A stretch of DNA of 64,000 bases, from the NCBI GenBank assembly GCA_964462685.1, contig CAYWYR010000016.1:1-64000 (forward strand), written 5' to 3'. The DNA is from CAYWYR01 sp964462685. GTDB lineage: Bacteria; Bacteroidota; Ignavibacteria; Kapaibacteriales; UBA2268. Each line of letters begins with the position of its first letter. The stretch's first letter is position 1. Below are positions 46,266 to 54,881 of this stretch, in pieces. The notes under the pieces were generated by a model that made no database searches, was not told where the DNA came from, and saw only the letters and a list, made by a program, of their open reading frames with translations. Both the position numbers and the translations under genes were made by a program.

Positions 46266-46403
46266 TTATCCGTTTTGGGAATCCTTCCTCTGACGGTATC
46301 AGATCATCAAGAAAAATATAAAGCAATCCTTTGCTTGTGGAAGTCCTTCCCTGTGATGTTGTTTTTTGATTCTTCTTTAAGTAACTGAATGCAATCTATT
46401 ATA
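46266..46403 (-). ncRNA. Candidate structured RNA upstream of the helicase gene
   Basis: The region holds four mutually nested perfect stems. P1a is GGGAA (46277-46281) with TTCCC (46347-46351). P1b is CTTCC (46284-46288) with GGAAG (46339-46343). P2 is TCTGA (46289-46293) with TCAGA (46299-46303). P3 is AAGCAA (46321-46326) with TTGCTT (46331-46336). They make a three-way junction of 75 nt, followed leftward by an intrinsic terminator. A TATAAT on the minus strand at 46403-46398 could start the transcript. It could be a standalone small RNA of about 165 nt or a leader/attenuator of the helicase. I could not match it to a known RNA family. The plus-strand T-rich flank also leaves the opposite orientation open. 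Confidence 0.4.
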
Positions 46404-46462
46404 TAGAGCTATTAGATCTCTAAGCAGATATACTGAAATTTTTATATAGCTTATCCGACGGT

Positions 46463-46470
46463 TAACTTTG
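46463..46470 (+). promoter_or_regulatory. TAnnTTTG-type -7 box for the dehydrogenase gene
   Basis: TAACTTTG at 46463-46470 matches the Bacteroidota -7 element, 32 bp upstream of the proposed start at 46503. A -33 TTG-type element is not clear, so this is a moderate call. Confidence 0.35.
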
Positions 46471-46502
46471 AATAGATCAAACAAATGAAAAAGGAAAATA
46501 TT

Positions 46503-47666
46503 ATGATGGAAGTAGGTATAATCGGTGCCGGTACAATGGGTAACGGTATCGCCCAGATAGCTGCTACAAACGGCCATAAAACATATCTCTTTGATGTCAA
46601 TAAAGATAATCTTGATACCGCCAAAGCTAAACTCGAGAAAATTACAGCAAGGTTAGTCGAAAAAGGACGCTTAGAAGAACCAAAGAGAAAAGAGATATTA
46701 GATAGAATAATATATTCCACCGAGCTTAAGGAAGCAAAAGACTGCGGACTGATAATAGAAGCAATTATAGAAAATATCGATATCAAAAAGACATTGTTCT
46801 CTCAGCTAGATAAAATCGTGGGTACAGACTGTATACTTGCATCGAATACCTCATCTTTATCTATAGCTTCAATAGCTGGCGCCTTGGATAAATCTGAACG
46901 TTTTTTGGGGATACACTATTTTAACCCAGCCCCGCTTATGCCATTAGTTGAAATTATACCATCATTCATCACAGATAGTGAAATAACCGCTAAAGCCAAA
47001 TCTATTACTGATAGCTGGGGCAAAACTACGGTTATAGCAAAAGATACACCTGGATTTATAGTAAACCGAGTAGCGAGGCCATTTTATGGTGAAGCAATGA
47101 GGATAGCTGAGGAGCAGATCGCTGACATCCCCACGATCGATGCAGCAATGAAAGAAATCGGCGGATTCCGCATGGGTCCGTTTGAGTTAACTGATTTTAT
47201 CGGCCATGATGTAAACTATAAAGTAACAGAGAGTGTTTGGGAGTCCTTCTACTACGATCAGCGATTCAAGCCTTCACTTTTACAGAAAAGACTGGTAGAA
47301 GCTGGCTTTCTTGGCCTCAAATCCAATAGAGGCTTTTATGATTATAGAGAGAATGCGGAAAAACCAACGGCAAAAGATGATAATGATCTCAAACAACTTG
47401 TATTTGATCGTATTATAGCCATGCTTATCAATGAGGCATGCGACGCTCTTAACCTTGGAATCGCTACCGCCGAAGATATAGAGCTTGCTATGGTAAAAGG
47501 ACTTAACTATCCAAAAGGACTGCTTTCTTGGGGGGATGAGATAGGAGCTGATGTCATACTTGGAAGACTGCAATACCTTTATGATCTTTACAAAGAAGAT
47601 CGATACAGGCCAAATATTTTACTGAAGCAAAGAGTGGATAAAGGAAACAGACTCAATCAAGATTGA
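46503..47666 (+). CDS. 3-hydroxyacyl-CoA dehydrogenase (3-hydroxybutyryl-CoA type)
   Basis: An AAGGA at 46491-46495 is 7 nt before the ATG at 46503, which I prefer over the earlier ATG at 46485. The 387-residue protein begins with the NAD-binding motif VGIIGAGTMGNGIAQ and has NTSSLSIASIAG with the catalytic Ser, then HYFNPAPLMPLVEIIP with the catalytic His. KDTPGFIVNRVARPF follows, and the C-terminal dimerisation domain appears in duplicate (GGFRMGPFELTDFIG and later INEACDALNLG). It oxidises 3-hydroxyacyl-CoA to 3-oxoacyl-CoA in fatty-acid or butyrate metabolism. No hydratase or thiolase is beside it. An intrinsic terminator follows. Confidence 0.92.
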   Translation: MMEVGIIGAGTMGNGIAQIAATNGHKTYLFDVNKDNLDTAKAKLEKITARLVEKGRLEEPKRKEILDRIIYSTELKEAKDCGLIIEAIIENIDIKKTLFSQLDKIVGTDCILASNTSSLSIASIAGALDKSERFLGIHYFNPAPLMPLVEIIPSFITDSEITAKAKSITDSWGKTTVIAKDTPGFIVNRVARPFYGEAMRIAEEQIADIPTIDAAMKEIGGFRMGPFELTDFIGHDVNYKVTESVWESFYYDQRFKPSLLQKRLVEAGFLGLKSNRGFYDYRENAEKPTAKDDNDLKQLVFDRIIAMLINEACDALNLGIATAEDIELAMVKGLNYPKGLLSWGDEIGADVILGRLQYLYDLYKEDRYRPNILLKQRVDKGNRLNQD

Positions 47667-47716
47667 CTAGGCGGATTGATAATTGATTATGCCATAAGCT
47701 AAGCATCAAAATATAT

Positions 47717-47744
47717 AAAGCGGGATCATTTCCCGTTTTATTTT
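47717..47744 (+). terminator. Intrinsic terminator of the dehydrogenase gene
   Basis: The arms AAAGCGGGA (47717-47725) and TCCCGTTTT (47731-47739, one G-T pair) are followed by ATTTT. It lies 51 bp after the stop at 47666 and just before the MarR promoter region. Confidence 0.8.
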
Positions 47745-47758
47745 GACAAATCTAAATA

Positions 47759-47772
47759 GTTGTTGCAACAAC
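47759..47772. promoter_or_regulatory. 14-bp palindrome, candidate MarR operator
   Basis: GTTGTTGCAACAAC is a perfect palindrome 28 bp upstream of the MarR start codon at 47800. A further CAACAAC half-site follows at 47780-47786. TTGACA at 47743-47748 could be a -35 element, with the palindrome covering the spacer. Autoregulation is usual for MarR proteins. Confidence 0.55.
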
Positions 47773-47799
47773 ATTGATACAACAACGTTTATATTCCTG

Positions 47800-48246
47800 A
47801 TGAGTGAAACAGAAACCAAATACGAACTTGCTGAATCCTTTGGATACCTAACTGGTAATGCTTATAGAGCTATAAACAAGAGGTTGAGAAATCTTTTCAA
47901 GGCCGAGGGGCATCCGATCACGGTTGAGCAATTCGGAATTCTCGTTCATCTTTGGGAAACCGACGGCCTTTGCCAGAACCAAATCGGTGATATTATAGAT
48001 AAAGACAGGGCAGGCGTATCAAGGCTGATCAATAATCTCGAAAAAAACGATCTGATTATCCGTAAGTCGGATAAAAATGATTTCAGGAAGAAAAAAGTCT
48101 TCCTTACAGAAAATGGAAAAAAGCTTGAGTCGTGTTCTAAACAGTTGGCATATCAAGTCTATTCTGAATGTATTGCTGATAAATCCGAATCCGAGATAAG
48201 CAACGCTAAAAGTTTTCTCAGAAACATCAAAACGAATCTCAATTAA
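47800..48246 (+). CDS. MarR-family transcriptional regulator
   Basis: The ATG at 47800 gives a 148-residue winged-helix protein; the upstream extension of the frame starts at TTG and runs through the palindromic operator, so it is not used. The DNA-binding part has VEQFGILVHLWETDGLCQNQ, then DKDRAGVSRLINNLEKNDLI and the wing KKVFLTENGKK. MarR proteins respond to phenolic or lipophilic ligands or oxidants. A YceI-family gene follows after 37 bp on the same strand and is probably under its control. Confidence 0.92.
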   Translation: MSETETKYELAESFGYLTGNAYRAINKRLRNLFKAEGHPITVEQFGILVHLWETDGLCQNQIGDIIDKDRAGVSRLINNLEKNDLIIRKSDKNDFRKKKVFLTENGKKLESCSKQLAYQVYSECIADKSESEISNAKSFLRNIKTNLN

Positions 48247-48283
48247 TTCAATATATCAAACACCAAAACATAGGTAAAATACT

Positions 48284-48877
48284 ATGAAACCTCTAAAAAA
48301 CATAATCGCAACTGCGACGATATCACTGATCGGCGCATCAACACTTTTCGCTGCCGATATCTACAAAGCTGACGCAAAGAGCAGCGAAGTAAAATGGAAC
48401 GCTGCTAAAGTATCTGGCGAGCACTGGGGTTATGTAAGCGTTAAGGACGGATATCTGGAAATGGACAACGGCAAGCTTAAAGGTGGCAAGTTCAATATAA
48501 ATATGCCTTCACTTACCGTTGAGGACATCGAAGACCCAGAATGGAACGGCAAGCTTAAAGGACACCTGCACTCAGATGACTTTTTCAGCACTAACACATA
48601 TAAAACAGCTTCGCTTGATATTACAGATGTAAAGCAAATAAAAGGTAACGAATATCAGATCAACGGTGATCTGACTATTAAAGGCATCAAAAAACCTGTA
48701 TCATTCCCAGCTACTGTAACAATGGAAGATGGTAAAGTGGTAGGAGTTGGTAAGATGAAAATCGACAGAACAGATTATGATATCAAATACAACTCTGGAT
48801 CATTTTTTGAAGACCTAGGCGACAAAATGATTTACGATGAATTTGACTTAGATGTGAGACTGGTAGCAAATAAGTAA
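48284..48877 (+). CDS. YceI-family periplasmic protein
   Basis: The 197-residue protein has a signal peptide (about 1-23) and the YceI lipocalin-like barrel: KADAKSSEVKWNAAKVSGEHWG, PEWNGKLKGHLHSDDFFSTN, DLTIKGIKKPVSFPATV and the closing MIYDEFDLDVRL. YceI proteins bind polyisoprenoids or amphiphiles in the periplasm. It forms a probable operon with the MarR regulator 37 bp upstream and ends at a bidirectional terminator. Confidence 0.93.
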   Translation: MKPLKNIIATATISLIGASTLFAADIYKADAKSSEVKWNAAKVSGEHWGYVSVKDGYLEMDNGKLKGGKFNINMPSLTVEDIEDPEWNGKLKGHLHSDDFFSTNTYKTASLDITDVKQIKGNEYQINGDLTIKGIKKPVSFPATVTMEDGKVVGVGKMKIDRTDYDIKYNSGSFFEDLGDKMIYDEFDLDVRLVANK

Positions 48878-48898
48878 TTCTTATTTCAAGAATATTCC

Positions 48899-48936
48899 AA
48901 AGCCCTAAAAGTAATTGCTTTTGGGGCTTTTTTATT
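48899..48936. terminator. Intrinsic terminator between YceI and DtxR-type genes
   Basis: The outer arms AAAGCCC (48899-48905) and GGGCTTT (48924-48930), with inner AAAAG (48907-48911) and CTTTT (48918-48922), are followed by a T-run that includes the stop of the convergent DtxR-type gene. Confidence 0.85.
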
Positions 48937-49582
48937 TTGTGATAAGACCGATTTTCCGGGCTACTTTTTCGCTTATACTTTTATTTGTATTATCTATTTC
49001 AATAAGTACTGAATTATCGTATTTTTCTTTACCGAGTATTCTTATTTGAGAATTAATATTAAAATTAAGCCGAGTAATATAATTCAATAATTCTTTTCTA
49101 TCATCCAGAACTATAGCTATCAGATATTCACCGGGTTCCGCTTCGGCCATAATAACTATATCGAGTTCGGTGATATTGCCTTGGATATCAGGAATTGGTT
49201 CGCCGTGGGGATCGAATTTAGGATTGCCGAGATATGTATCGAGTTTATTCACAAGCTCTCGTGATTCCACATGTTCAAGCTGTTCGGCTATCTCATGAAC
49301 GTTTCCCCAGTCGAATTTTAACTTATCCACCAGGAATGTCTCCCACAGTCTATGCTTTCTGAGTATGTGGACTGCCTTTTCTTTACCTGTTTCAGTTAAT
49401 TTCACACCTTTGTATTTTTGCCGCTCAACCAGACCTTCCTGCTCTAGCCGTCCCAGCATCTCAGTTACAGAAGACGACTTGATATTTAGAATAGCGGCAA
49501 TACTATTAGTACTTACCAACGTGCCCGGCTTTTCAAGCGAGTGTATCGCTTTTAGATAATCCTGTGTAGAGATAGAGTGCAT
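48932..49582 (-). CDS. DtxR/MntR-family metal-dependent transcriptional regulator
   Basis: The 216-residue regulator has an N-terminal winged helix (TQDYLKAIHSLEK, then SIAAILNIKSSSVTEMLGRL and YKGVKLTETG), a dimerisation and metal-binding region (RKHRLWETFLVDKL with WGNVHEIAEQLEHV, containing the expected Glu and His ligands), and a C-terminal FeoA-like SH3 domain (about 140-216). Such proteins repress metal uptake genes when iron or manganese is bound. The divergent TonB receptor gene begins 97 bp away, with a DtxR-like box in between. Confidence 0.92.
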   Translation of the reverse strand: MHSISTQDYLKAIHSLEKPGTLVSTNSIAAILNIKSSSVTEMLGRLEQEGLVERQKYKGVKLTETGKEKAVHILRKHRLWETFLVDKLKFDWGNVHEIAEQLEHVESRELVNKLDTYLGNPKFDPHGEPIPDIQGNITELDIVIMAEAEPGEYLIAIVLDDRKELLNYITRLNFNINSQIRILGKEKYDNSVLIEIDNTNKSISEKVARKIGLITK

Positions 49583-49648
49583 TTACTAAATTAATACAAT
49601 CTGATGAGTAGAAAAACGTAATATTTTCGGTACATCTAATTATATTTG

Positions 49649-49660
49649 TAGGCAAGCCTA
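49649..49660. promoter_or_regulatory. DtxR-type box upstream of the TonB receptor
   Basis: TAGGCAAGCCTA is an inverted repeat with arms TAGGC and GCCTA. It resembles metalloregulator sites of the DtxR/IdeR/MntR group and sits 18 bp upstream of the receptor ATG and 66 bp from the regulator start. Confidence 0.6.
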
Positions 49661-49678
49661 AAACATTATTCAGAATTT

Positions 49679-51946
49679 ATGATGAATCATTTTCTACTCC
49701 TTTTATCGATACTTGGATTATCTACTTTTTCTTATTCTTTTGATGGTAATATAAAAGATGAGGAAGGTAGTCCTGCAGTAGGTGTAAAAGTAGCATTTTT
49801 ACAAAACGATACAATCTCTGGAGGCACGCTCACAGATCAGCAAGGAAAATTCAAATCACCACAGAATATTGATTTTCCAATTAGGATTAATATCGAGTAC
49901 TCTGGTTATTTCCCAATCGATACGATTATCACAGATACCCCGGAGTATGAACTTAGTTTCAGATTAAAGCCTTTATCGAAAACCAGTTCCGAGATAACCG
50001 TTACCGGTACTATGCTGCCTACAACAATAAAGCAATCACCAGTTAAGACCGAGGTTGTTAGCACCATTGCCATGCAAGATTATCTGCCCGGAACTACCAA
50101 CATGATGGAGACCCTTAAAATGGTAAACGGTATAACCGAACAGGTTAGCTGCGGGGTTTGCTTTACCAATAGTATCTCTATCAATGGGCTCCCTGGGCCA
50201 TACACTGCAGTACTGCTGGACGGCGCACCCGTTTTCGGGAATCTGGCCACTGTTTATGGGCTTAATGGAGTTCCGAATGTAGCAGTAGATAAATACGAAG
50301 TTATCAAAGGGCCAAACTCCACGCTTTACGGTTCTGAGGCTTTAGCGGGAGTAATCAATATCATAACTAAAAACCCTGATAAATCTGAATATCTAGCAGA
50401 TGCCGTTATATCCACTAATGATGAAGTATTCGCCAATCTATCGGTTTCTGAAAGCATAGGCAATGTTTACGGCATGATATCTGGTAATTTCGGTACGGTC
50501 AGAAATATCGAAGACGCGAACAGAGATGGCTTCAACGATATGCTGAACTTGGATAGATATACGATGTTCACAAAGTGGAAAGCGCCATTAGGGGACTTTG
50601 ACCTGAATATCGGAGCAAATCTTTATTATGAGGACAGAATAAACGGTGTGCTGGATTACGTAGATAATTTCCAGCCGTCATTTCGTGGCAGCGAGGATAT
50701 TTATGGCGAAAGTATAATAACGGAGCGTTATACTTTTTTCGCGTCGCTTAACAGTAAGGATATGAAATACGGTAAACTCGATTTATCTACCTCACTTTAC
50801 AGCCAGGATTCTTATTACGGAAGCGACCACTACCAAGCTTCTCAGGATCTGTTCTGGGCTAATTATATATATCCAATCTCGACAGAAAACCATACCCTGC
50901 TGCTTGGTGGGACTGCTCGCTACAGTACTTATAATGACAATACACAAGCCACAGTTGATGCAAACGGTATTGATACACCGGATGAGCAATTCATTCCCGG
51001 CATTTTTGCCCAGAGCGAGTGGGCAATCACTGATAAAAGTGTGATTCTATCTGGTTTAAGGCTAGATAATTATGTTCGGCACGGACCTATTTTATCACCT
51101 AGGTTAAGCTTTAAATGGTCGCCGAGGTATGATTTTGATTTCAGGCTAAATACAGGAACCGGCTTTAGAGTAGTGAATTTATTTACCGAAGACCATGCGT
51201 TTGTAACTGGCCAGAGGCAGGTACTTATCGAAGAAGAGCTGAATCCAGAGCGGAGCATAAATGCGCTCGCCGGTGCGTCATACTTTTATGATCTCGGAAT
51301 TGGCTGGGGTACAGGATCGATAGATGTGGACGGATTCTACACCTACTTCCAGAATAAAATCATACCTGATTATGAGACCGAGGGTTTTATATTTTATTCC
51401 AATACCGATGGTTTCGCTGTTACACAGGGATTTGCCGTAAACCTAAACCATAATTTCGATAATAATATAAATATTACGCTCGGTGCTACATTCCTTGAAT
51501 CCACAGAAACGGAAAGCAACGAATTGGGTGAAGAAGAGACTATGCCGCTTCCCTATGCGCCTGAATACTCGGGAGTGGCTATGGTAAACTATTATTGGGA
51601 GTGGGCAGACTTGATATTTGGTTATACTGGCCGACTTACCGGGCCGCAGCATCTACCAGATGTGTTTGATGTCAACTCTTCTACAGGCCAACCATTAGAT
51701 AGCCCGCGCCCAGGCTTATCGGATGCCTTTATGATACACGGCATTCAGATAACCAAGAATCTTGAAATGTTTGATATCTATGTAGGGATGCAGAATATAG
51801 GTGATTTTATGCAGCCTATCTCACCCTTGGCTGGGTTTAACGACCCGAATGCCTTGCCCGGGTTTTCCGATAGCTTTGATACAGCTTATGCCTATTCCCC
51901 TATCCACGGGCGGGAATTCTATTTCGGTATTAGGGCAAAAATGTAA
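49679..51946 (+). CDS. TonB-dependent receptor, probably for iron or manganese
   Basis: The 755-residue receptor has a signal peptide, a carboxypeptidase-like domain (about 19-95), a plug domain with SISINGLPGPYTAVLLDGAP and VIKGPNSTLYGSEALAGVIN, and a barrel ending REFYFGIRAKM. The plug contains a CGVC pair (near 157-160), an unusual feature. Because a DtxR-type regulator and box face it, it most likely imports a metal or metal complex. The start is ATGATG; either is possible. Confidence 0.92.
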   Translation: MMNHFLLLLSILGLSTFSYSFDGNIKDEEGSPAVGVKVAFLQNDTISGGTLTDQQGKFKSPQNIDFPIRINIEYSGYFPIDTIITDTPEYELSFRLKPLSKTSSEITVTGTMLPTTIKQSPVKTEVVSTIAMQDYLPGTTNMMETLKMVNGITEQVSCGVCFTNSISINGLPGPYTAVLLDGAPVFGNLATVYGLNGVPNVAVDKYEVIKGPNSTLYGSEALAGVINIITKNPDKSEYLADAVISTNDEVFANLSVSESIGNVYGMISGNFGTVRNIEDANRDGFNDMLNLDRYTMFTKWKAPLGDFDLNIGANLYYEDRINGVLDYVDNFQPSFRGSEDIYGESIITERYTFFASLNSKDMKYGKLDLSTSLYSQDSYYGSDHYQASQDLFWANYIYPISTENHTLLLGGTARYSTYNDNTQATVDANGIDTPDEQFIPGIFAQSEWAITDKSVILSGLRLDNYVRHGPILSPRLSFKWSPRYDFDFRLNTGTGFRVVNLFTEDHAFVTGQRQVLIEEELNPERSINALAGASYFYDLGIGWGTGSIDVDGFYTYFQNKIIPDYETEGFIFYSNTDGFAVTQGFAVNLNHNFDNNINITLGATFLESTETESNELGEEETMPLPYAPEYSGVAMVNYYWEWADLIFGYTGRLTGPQHLPDVFDVNSSTGQPLDSPRPGLSDAFMIHGIQITKNLEMFDIYVGMQNIGDFMQPISPLAGFNDPNALPGFSDSFDTAYAYSPIHGREFYFGIRAKM

Positions 51947-51963
51947 ATCTTAAATTATGGCAA

Positions 51964-52518
51964 TCAATAACTAGAACCACTTAATGAGTTCGTATTATTT
52001 TCTGCTTTTAATCTTTTCCATACAACGTAATTTGGAGTAATCAAAGAGATAATATTAATTACAATGACAGCAAAAACGATTATATATGAGATTATACCTA
52101 TCGGTAAGTCTGTAATTATATTTGATACAAAATGATTGAAAAATGGAATTGCTCCAAAAGATGCCGCTATTACCCATATTATATTAGCTAGCAAAATAAA
52201 TGATTGTATATTATATCGATGCTGAACTAACTTATCGTAAAACAAGGTAAATACAAACATAAATAGACCAATTAAAAAAAGATATGGAATATAGGTTTCC
52301 CAGAATGATATGACATATACAAGTAGAACAAAAAAACTATCCTGAATATTATCAGTACTATTTACAGTATTTCTAAAAACTGGAATTATCAAGAAAGCTA
52401 AAATACTAGACATAAATAAAAGCGAAGTTGATCTGATAATCCTTTTCGATTCTAGTTCTAAGTATTTGCCGAAAAAATGTTTATTTAGTATATCACTAAT
52501 TTTATTGTCTTTGTTCAT
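51964..52518 (-). CDS. Integral membrane protein of unknown function
   Basis: The 184-residue protein has a charged N-terminus and about four or five hydrophobic segments (near 30-50, 60-75, 80-105, 110-135 and 140-165). No motif is recognised. It starts at ATG and ends 18 bp from the convergent TonB receptor stop. The AT content looks higher than in neighbours, judged by eye. It is probably real, as the frame is long and the topology is consistent. Confidence 0.6.
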   Translation of the reverse strand: MNKDNKISDILNKHFFGKYLELESKRIIRSTSLLFMSSILAFLIIPVFRNTVNSTDNIQDSFFVLLVYVISFWETYIPYLFLIGLFMFVFTLFYDKLVQHRYNIQSFILLANIIWVIAASFGAIPFFNHFVSNIITDLPIGIISYIIVFAVIVINIISLITPNYVVWKRLKAENNTNSLSGSSY

Positions 52519-52590
52519 AAGCTTTCCGAAAAAATATTATCATTATATCGATATAAGAAAAAAAATGATCTTCGATAACACGGTATATCT

Positions 52591-53334
52591 CTAACCAAGC
52601 CCCCATTTGCTATCAAGAGCCTCGCCGAACTCATAGAAGCCTGTTTTGCCGTGTATCCAATCGGCTGCTACCAAACTACCACTGGCGAAACCTTCTCTGT
52701 TTTTCGCCCTGTGGGTAAGCTCTATGCTATCAACAACGCTATCGGCTATTACTGTATGAGTACCCGAAATATCACCACCCCGAGTTGAGCTTGCGTGCAG
52801 TTCGTTTGGTTCTATCTTACGCTGAAGAGCATCGATAACAAGTTTATCTTTTCTATCAACTCTATCGATAAGCTTTTGGGCTATTGAAATAGCGGTGCCT
52901 CCTGGGCTGTCCTTCTTGTTTTTATGGTGCATTTCATGGGTTAGGAGATCATACCCGTCTTCATGGTTTATTATCCTGCCGAAACTCTCAATAACCCTGA
53001 AAAAAATCTGTACACCTACAGAAAAATTAGAAGCCCATACGAGTCCGTTCCCAGCATCTTTCACATAATCGCGTACTTCCTCGGACTTATCAAGCCAGCC
53101 CGTGGTGCCGACTACAACGTTCTTACCCAGATCCGATAAAAGCTTGATGTTATCCACCGCCTGATCTGGTTCTGTAAACTCTATAGCCACGTCAAAGTCG
53201 TAATTGCTACCTTTTTCGAGTTTATTATCAGTATCAAAAATATCTGAGATCTGGTAACCCTGTGATTTTGCGATTTTTTCTATTTCATGGCCCATACGGC
53301 CGTAGCCCACAATAGCTATTACAGGTTTATTCAT
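52591..53334 (-). CDS. dapB: 4-hydroxy-tetrahydrodipicolinate reductase
   Basis: The 247-residue enzyme reduces dihydrodipicolinate in lysine and meso-diaminopimelate synthesis. Motifs are the N-terminal Rossmann VGYGRMGHEIEKIA, VVVGTTGWLD, WASNFSVGVQIFF, and the active-site EMHHKNKKDSPGGTA. RGGDISGTHTV is also present. The early Asp-Phe-Asp-Val-Ala segment and an overall length at the short end of the family suggest the compact bacterial type. It is the downstream partner of the FlgD-like lipoprotein gene, with a gap of 16 bp. Confidence 0.95.
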   Translation of the reverse strand: MNKPVIAIVGYGRMGHEIEKIAKSQGYQISDIFDTDNKLEKGSNYDFDVAIEFTEPDQAVDNIKLLSDLGKNVVVGTTGWLDKSEEVRDYVKDAGNGLVWASNFSVGVQIFFRVIESFGRIINHEDGYDLLTHEMHHKNKKDSPGGTAISIAQKLIDRVDRKDKLVIDALQRKIEPNELHASSTRGGDISGTHTVIADSVVDSIELTHRAKNREGFASGSLVAADWIHGKTGFYEFGEALDSKWGLG

Positions 53335-53350
53335 AGTTTGGGTAGAAAGA

Positions 53351-54022
53351 TTATTTAATTTGGATTCGTTTTCTTACATAGCGGTCATTGCCGATACGGA
53401 CCTCGCCGATATAATCGCCGCTAGGCATCGGCATACCGTTTGAATTACGGAGATTCCAAGTAATTTGGTGTGGCCCAGCGGGCTGCTTACCAGTAAATAA
53501 AGTCGCTATAACTTTAGCTTGGATAGAGTAAACAACTATTTCCACATCGGTCGGTACATCTAATCTATAGGATATTGTAGGGCCAAGATCTTCTGCGATC
53601 CCCAAAAACTGAGCTGCATCCTCAAGATAAAAAAGCCTAAACCTATCATCGTAATTATACATACCCTGCCCAGGCACTGATAAGGCATCAACCAGCATCT
53701 CACGACGTTGGACTTTCTCGCGTGGATCAGGTACGAACAAAGAAGAAGGCAGATCCATAACATTGATATAGGCTGCCATGATACTTCTTGCCTCTTGAAG
53801 CATCTGCGGGTTATACTCTGATTCTCGCAGATCCATCCTAAGCCTTACGTCGGTAGGCAGATCGATTTCCATCGCTCTGTAATACAGGGAATCCTGTTCG
53901 GGGGAAGTTGCGTTACCCAAAGAAGGATCAGCCTGAAAAAAACCGTAAGCACTGCAAGCCAGAATACCTAACGATACTACAAGAAGTATTAATCTAACAA
54001 AGCTGGTTATGATTTTGTTCAT
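53351..54022 (-). CDS. Envelope protein with FlgD-Ig-like C-terminus, possible lipoprotein
   Basis: The 223-residue protein has a hydrophobic N-terminus ending ILACSAYGFF, which could be a lipobox with Cys near 23 or a simple signal peptide. The central part is polar helical with no recognised domain. The last 70 residues resemble a FlgD Ig-like domain: DLGPTISYRLDVPTDVEIVV, then PAGPHQITWNLRNSNGMPMP and GDYIGEVRIGND. Such domains form C-terminal parts of exported proteins in this group. It lies 16 bp upstream of dapB. Confidence 0.6.
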   Translation of the reverse strand: MNKIITSFVRLILLVVSLGILACSAYGFFQADPSLGNATSPEQDSLYYRAMEIDLPTDVRLRMDLRESEYNPQMLQEARSIMAAYINVMDLPSSLFVPDPREKVQRREMLVDALSVPGQGMYNYDDRFRLFYLEDAAQFLGIAEDLGPTISYRLDVPTDVEIVVYSIQAKVIATLFTGKQPAGPHQITWNLRNSNGMPMPSGDYIGEVRIGNDRYVRKRIQIK

Positions 54023-54083
54023 TTAAATAAAAATATTGCCAGAGGTATTCTTTTGCTTTGCTTACGGTATCATACATATTTAG

Positions 54084-54740
54084 TTATGCCTTTAGCAGCT
54101 TCTCTATGTCTTCGCTTATTTCAGAAGGTTTGGTTTGTGGAGCATAACGCTCTACAGGCATACCGTTTTTATCAACCAAGAACTTTGTGAAATTCCACTT
54201 TATAGCATCAGTAACCAAACCAGACTGCTGGCTTTTAAGGTAGTTGAAAAGCGGGTGGGAATCGTCACCGTTTACATCTACTTTGCTAAACATCGGGAAG
54301 GTAACGCCATAGTTAGCTTGGCAGAAATTAGCGATATCAGCACTCGAACCGGGCTCTTGCCCTCCGAACTGATTACAAGGGAACCCGAGTACTTCCAGCC
54401 CTTGGTCCTTATATTGCGAATAAAGCTCCTGCAGTCCTTCATATTGTGGAGTAAAACCGCACTCTGATGCCGTATTGACTATCAGCAACACCTTTCCGCT
54501 ATAGTCAGATAGCGATTTTTCATCGCCATCCAAAGTCTCGGCTTTAAACTGGTATATTCCCTTATTCTCCGACATATCATCTCCTCCGTTATTACTATCT
54601 GTATAATTATGGGCCATTACTTCGTAACCGCCCTGTTTTTCGTTCATATCATCTATTTCATCGTAGTCGTCATCAGCACCACCGCATGCGGTGATAGCTG
54701 CCAGAAACAGTGTAGCCATAATGGCGTTCAATACTTTCAT
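54084..54740 (-). CDS. Lipoprotein glutathione-peroxidase-family enzyme
   Basis: The 218-residue protein has a signal ending in AITACGG, with Cys19 a probable lipidation site, a 45-residue acidic linker, and a complete glutathione peroxidase-like domain. The peroxidatic Cys94 lies in NTASECGFTPQY. GFPCNQFGGQEP and KWNFTKFLVD supply the Gln, Trp and Asn of the catalytic tetrad. Bacterial members with Cys use thioredoxin-like donors to reduce lipid or other peroxides. The anchor suggests it acts at a membrane surface. The DUF805 gene is divergent. Confidence 0.9.
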   Translation of the reverse strand: MKVLNAIMATLFLAAITACGGADDDYDEIDDMNEKQGGYEVMAHNYTDSNNGGDDMSENKGIYQFKAETLDGDEKSLSDYSGKVLLIVNTASECGFTPQYEGLQELYSQYKDQGLEVLGFPCNQFGGQEPGSSADIANFCQANYGVTFPMFSKVDVNGDDSHPLFNYLKSQQSGLVTDAIKWNFTKFLVDKNGMPVERYAPQTKPSEISEDIEKLLKA

Positions 54741-54881
54741 AACATATATCCTAATATTTTGTTTATTGTTTTACTATAAGTCGTTAGCGATTTTTTCTTA
54801 TTGCCATAAAACAACTATGGCGTTATGATTGTTTTTAGTTAATTTACATACACTATAACAATCAACTATATGGAGGCAATT

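Noticed and set aside
46266..46403. 6S RNA, SRP RNA or hammerhead ribozyme
   Set aside because: The stems do not give the long closed helix with central bubble of 6S RNA, the GGAA tetraloop arrangement of SRP RNA, or the CUGAUGA/GAAA hammerhead core, so no family name is given.
46377..46786. Minus-strand frames of 66 and 111 residues overlapping the dehydrogenase start
   Set aside because: They are antisense to a well-supported gene, have no ribosome site or recognisable domain, and cover the candidate RNA region.
47743..47799. Longer MarR reading frame starting at TTG 47743
   Set aside because: It would translate through the palindromic operator and promoter, and the extra residues do not match the MarR family; ATG 47800 is preferred.
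54803..54821. GCCATA/TATGGC inverted repeat between gpx-like and DUF805 genes
   Set aside because: Six-base arms with a 7-nt spacer in AT-rich DNA are likely to occur by chance; no supporting promoter or regulator.
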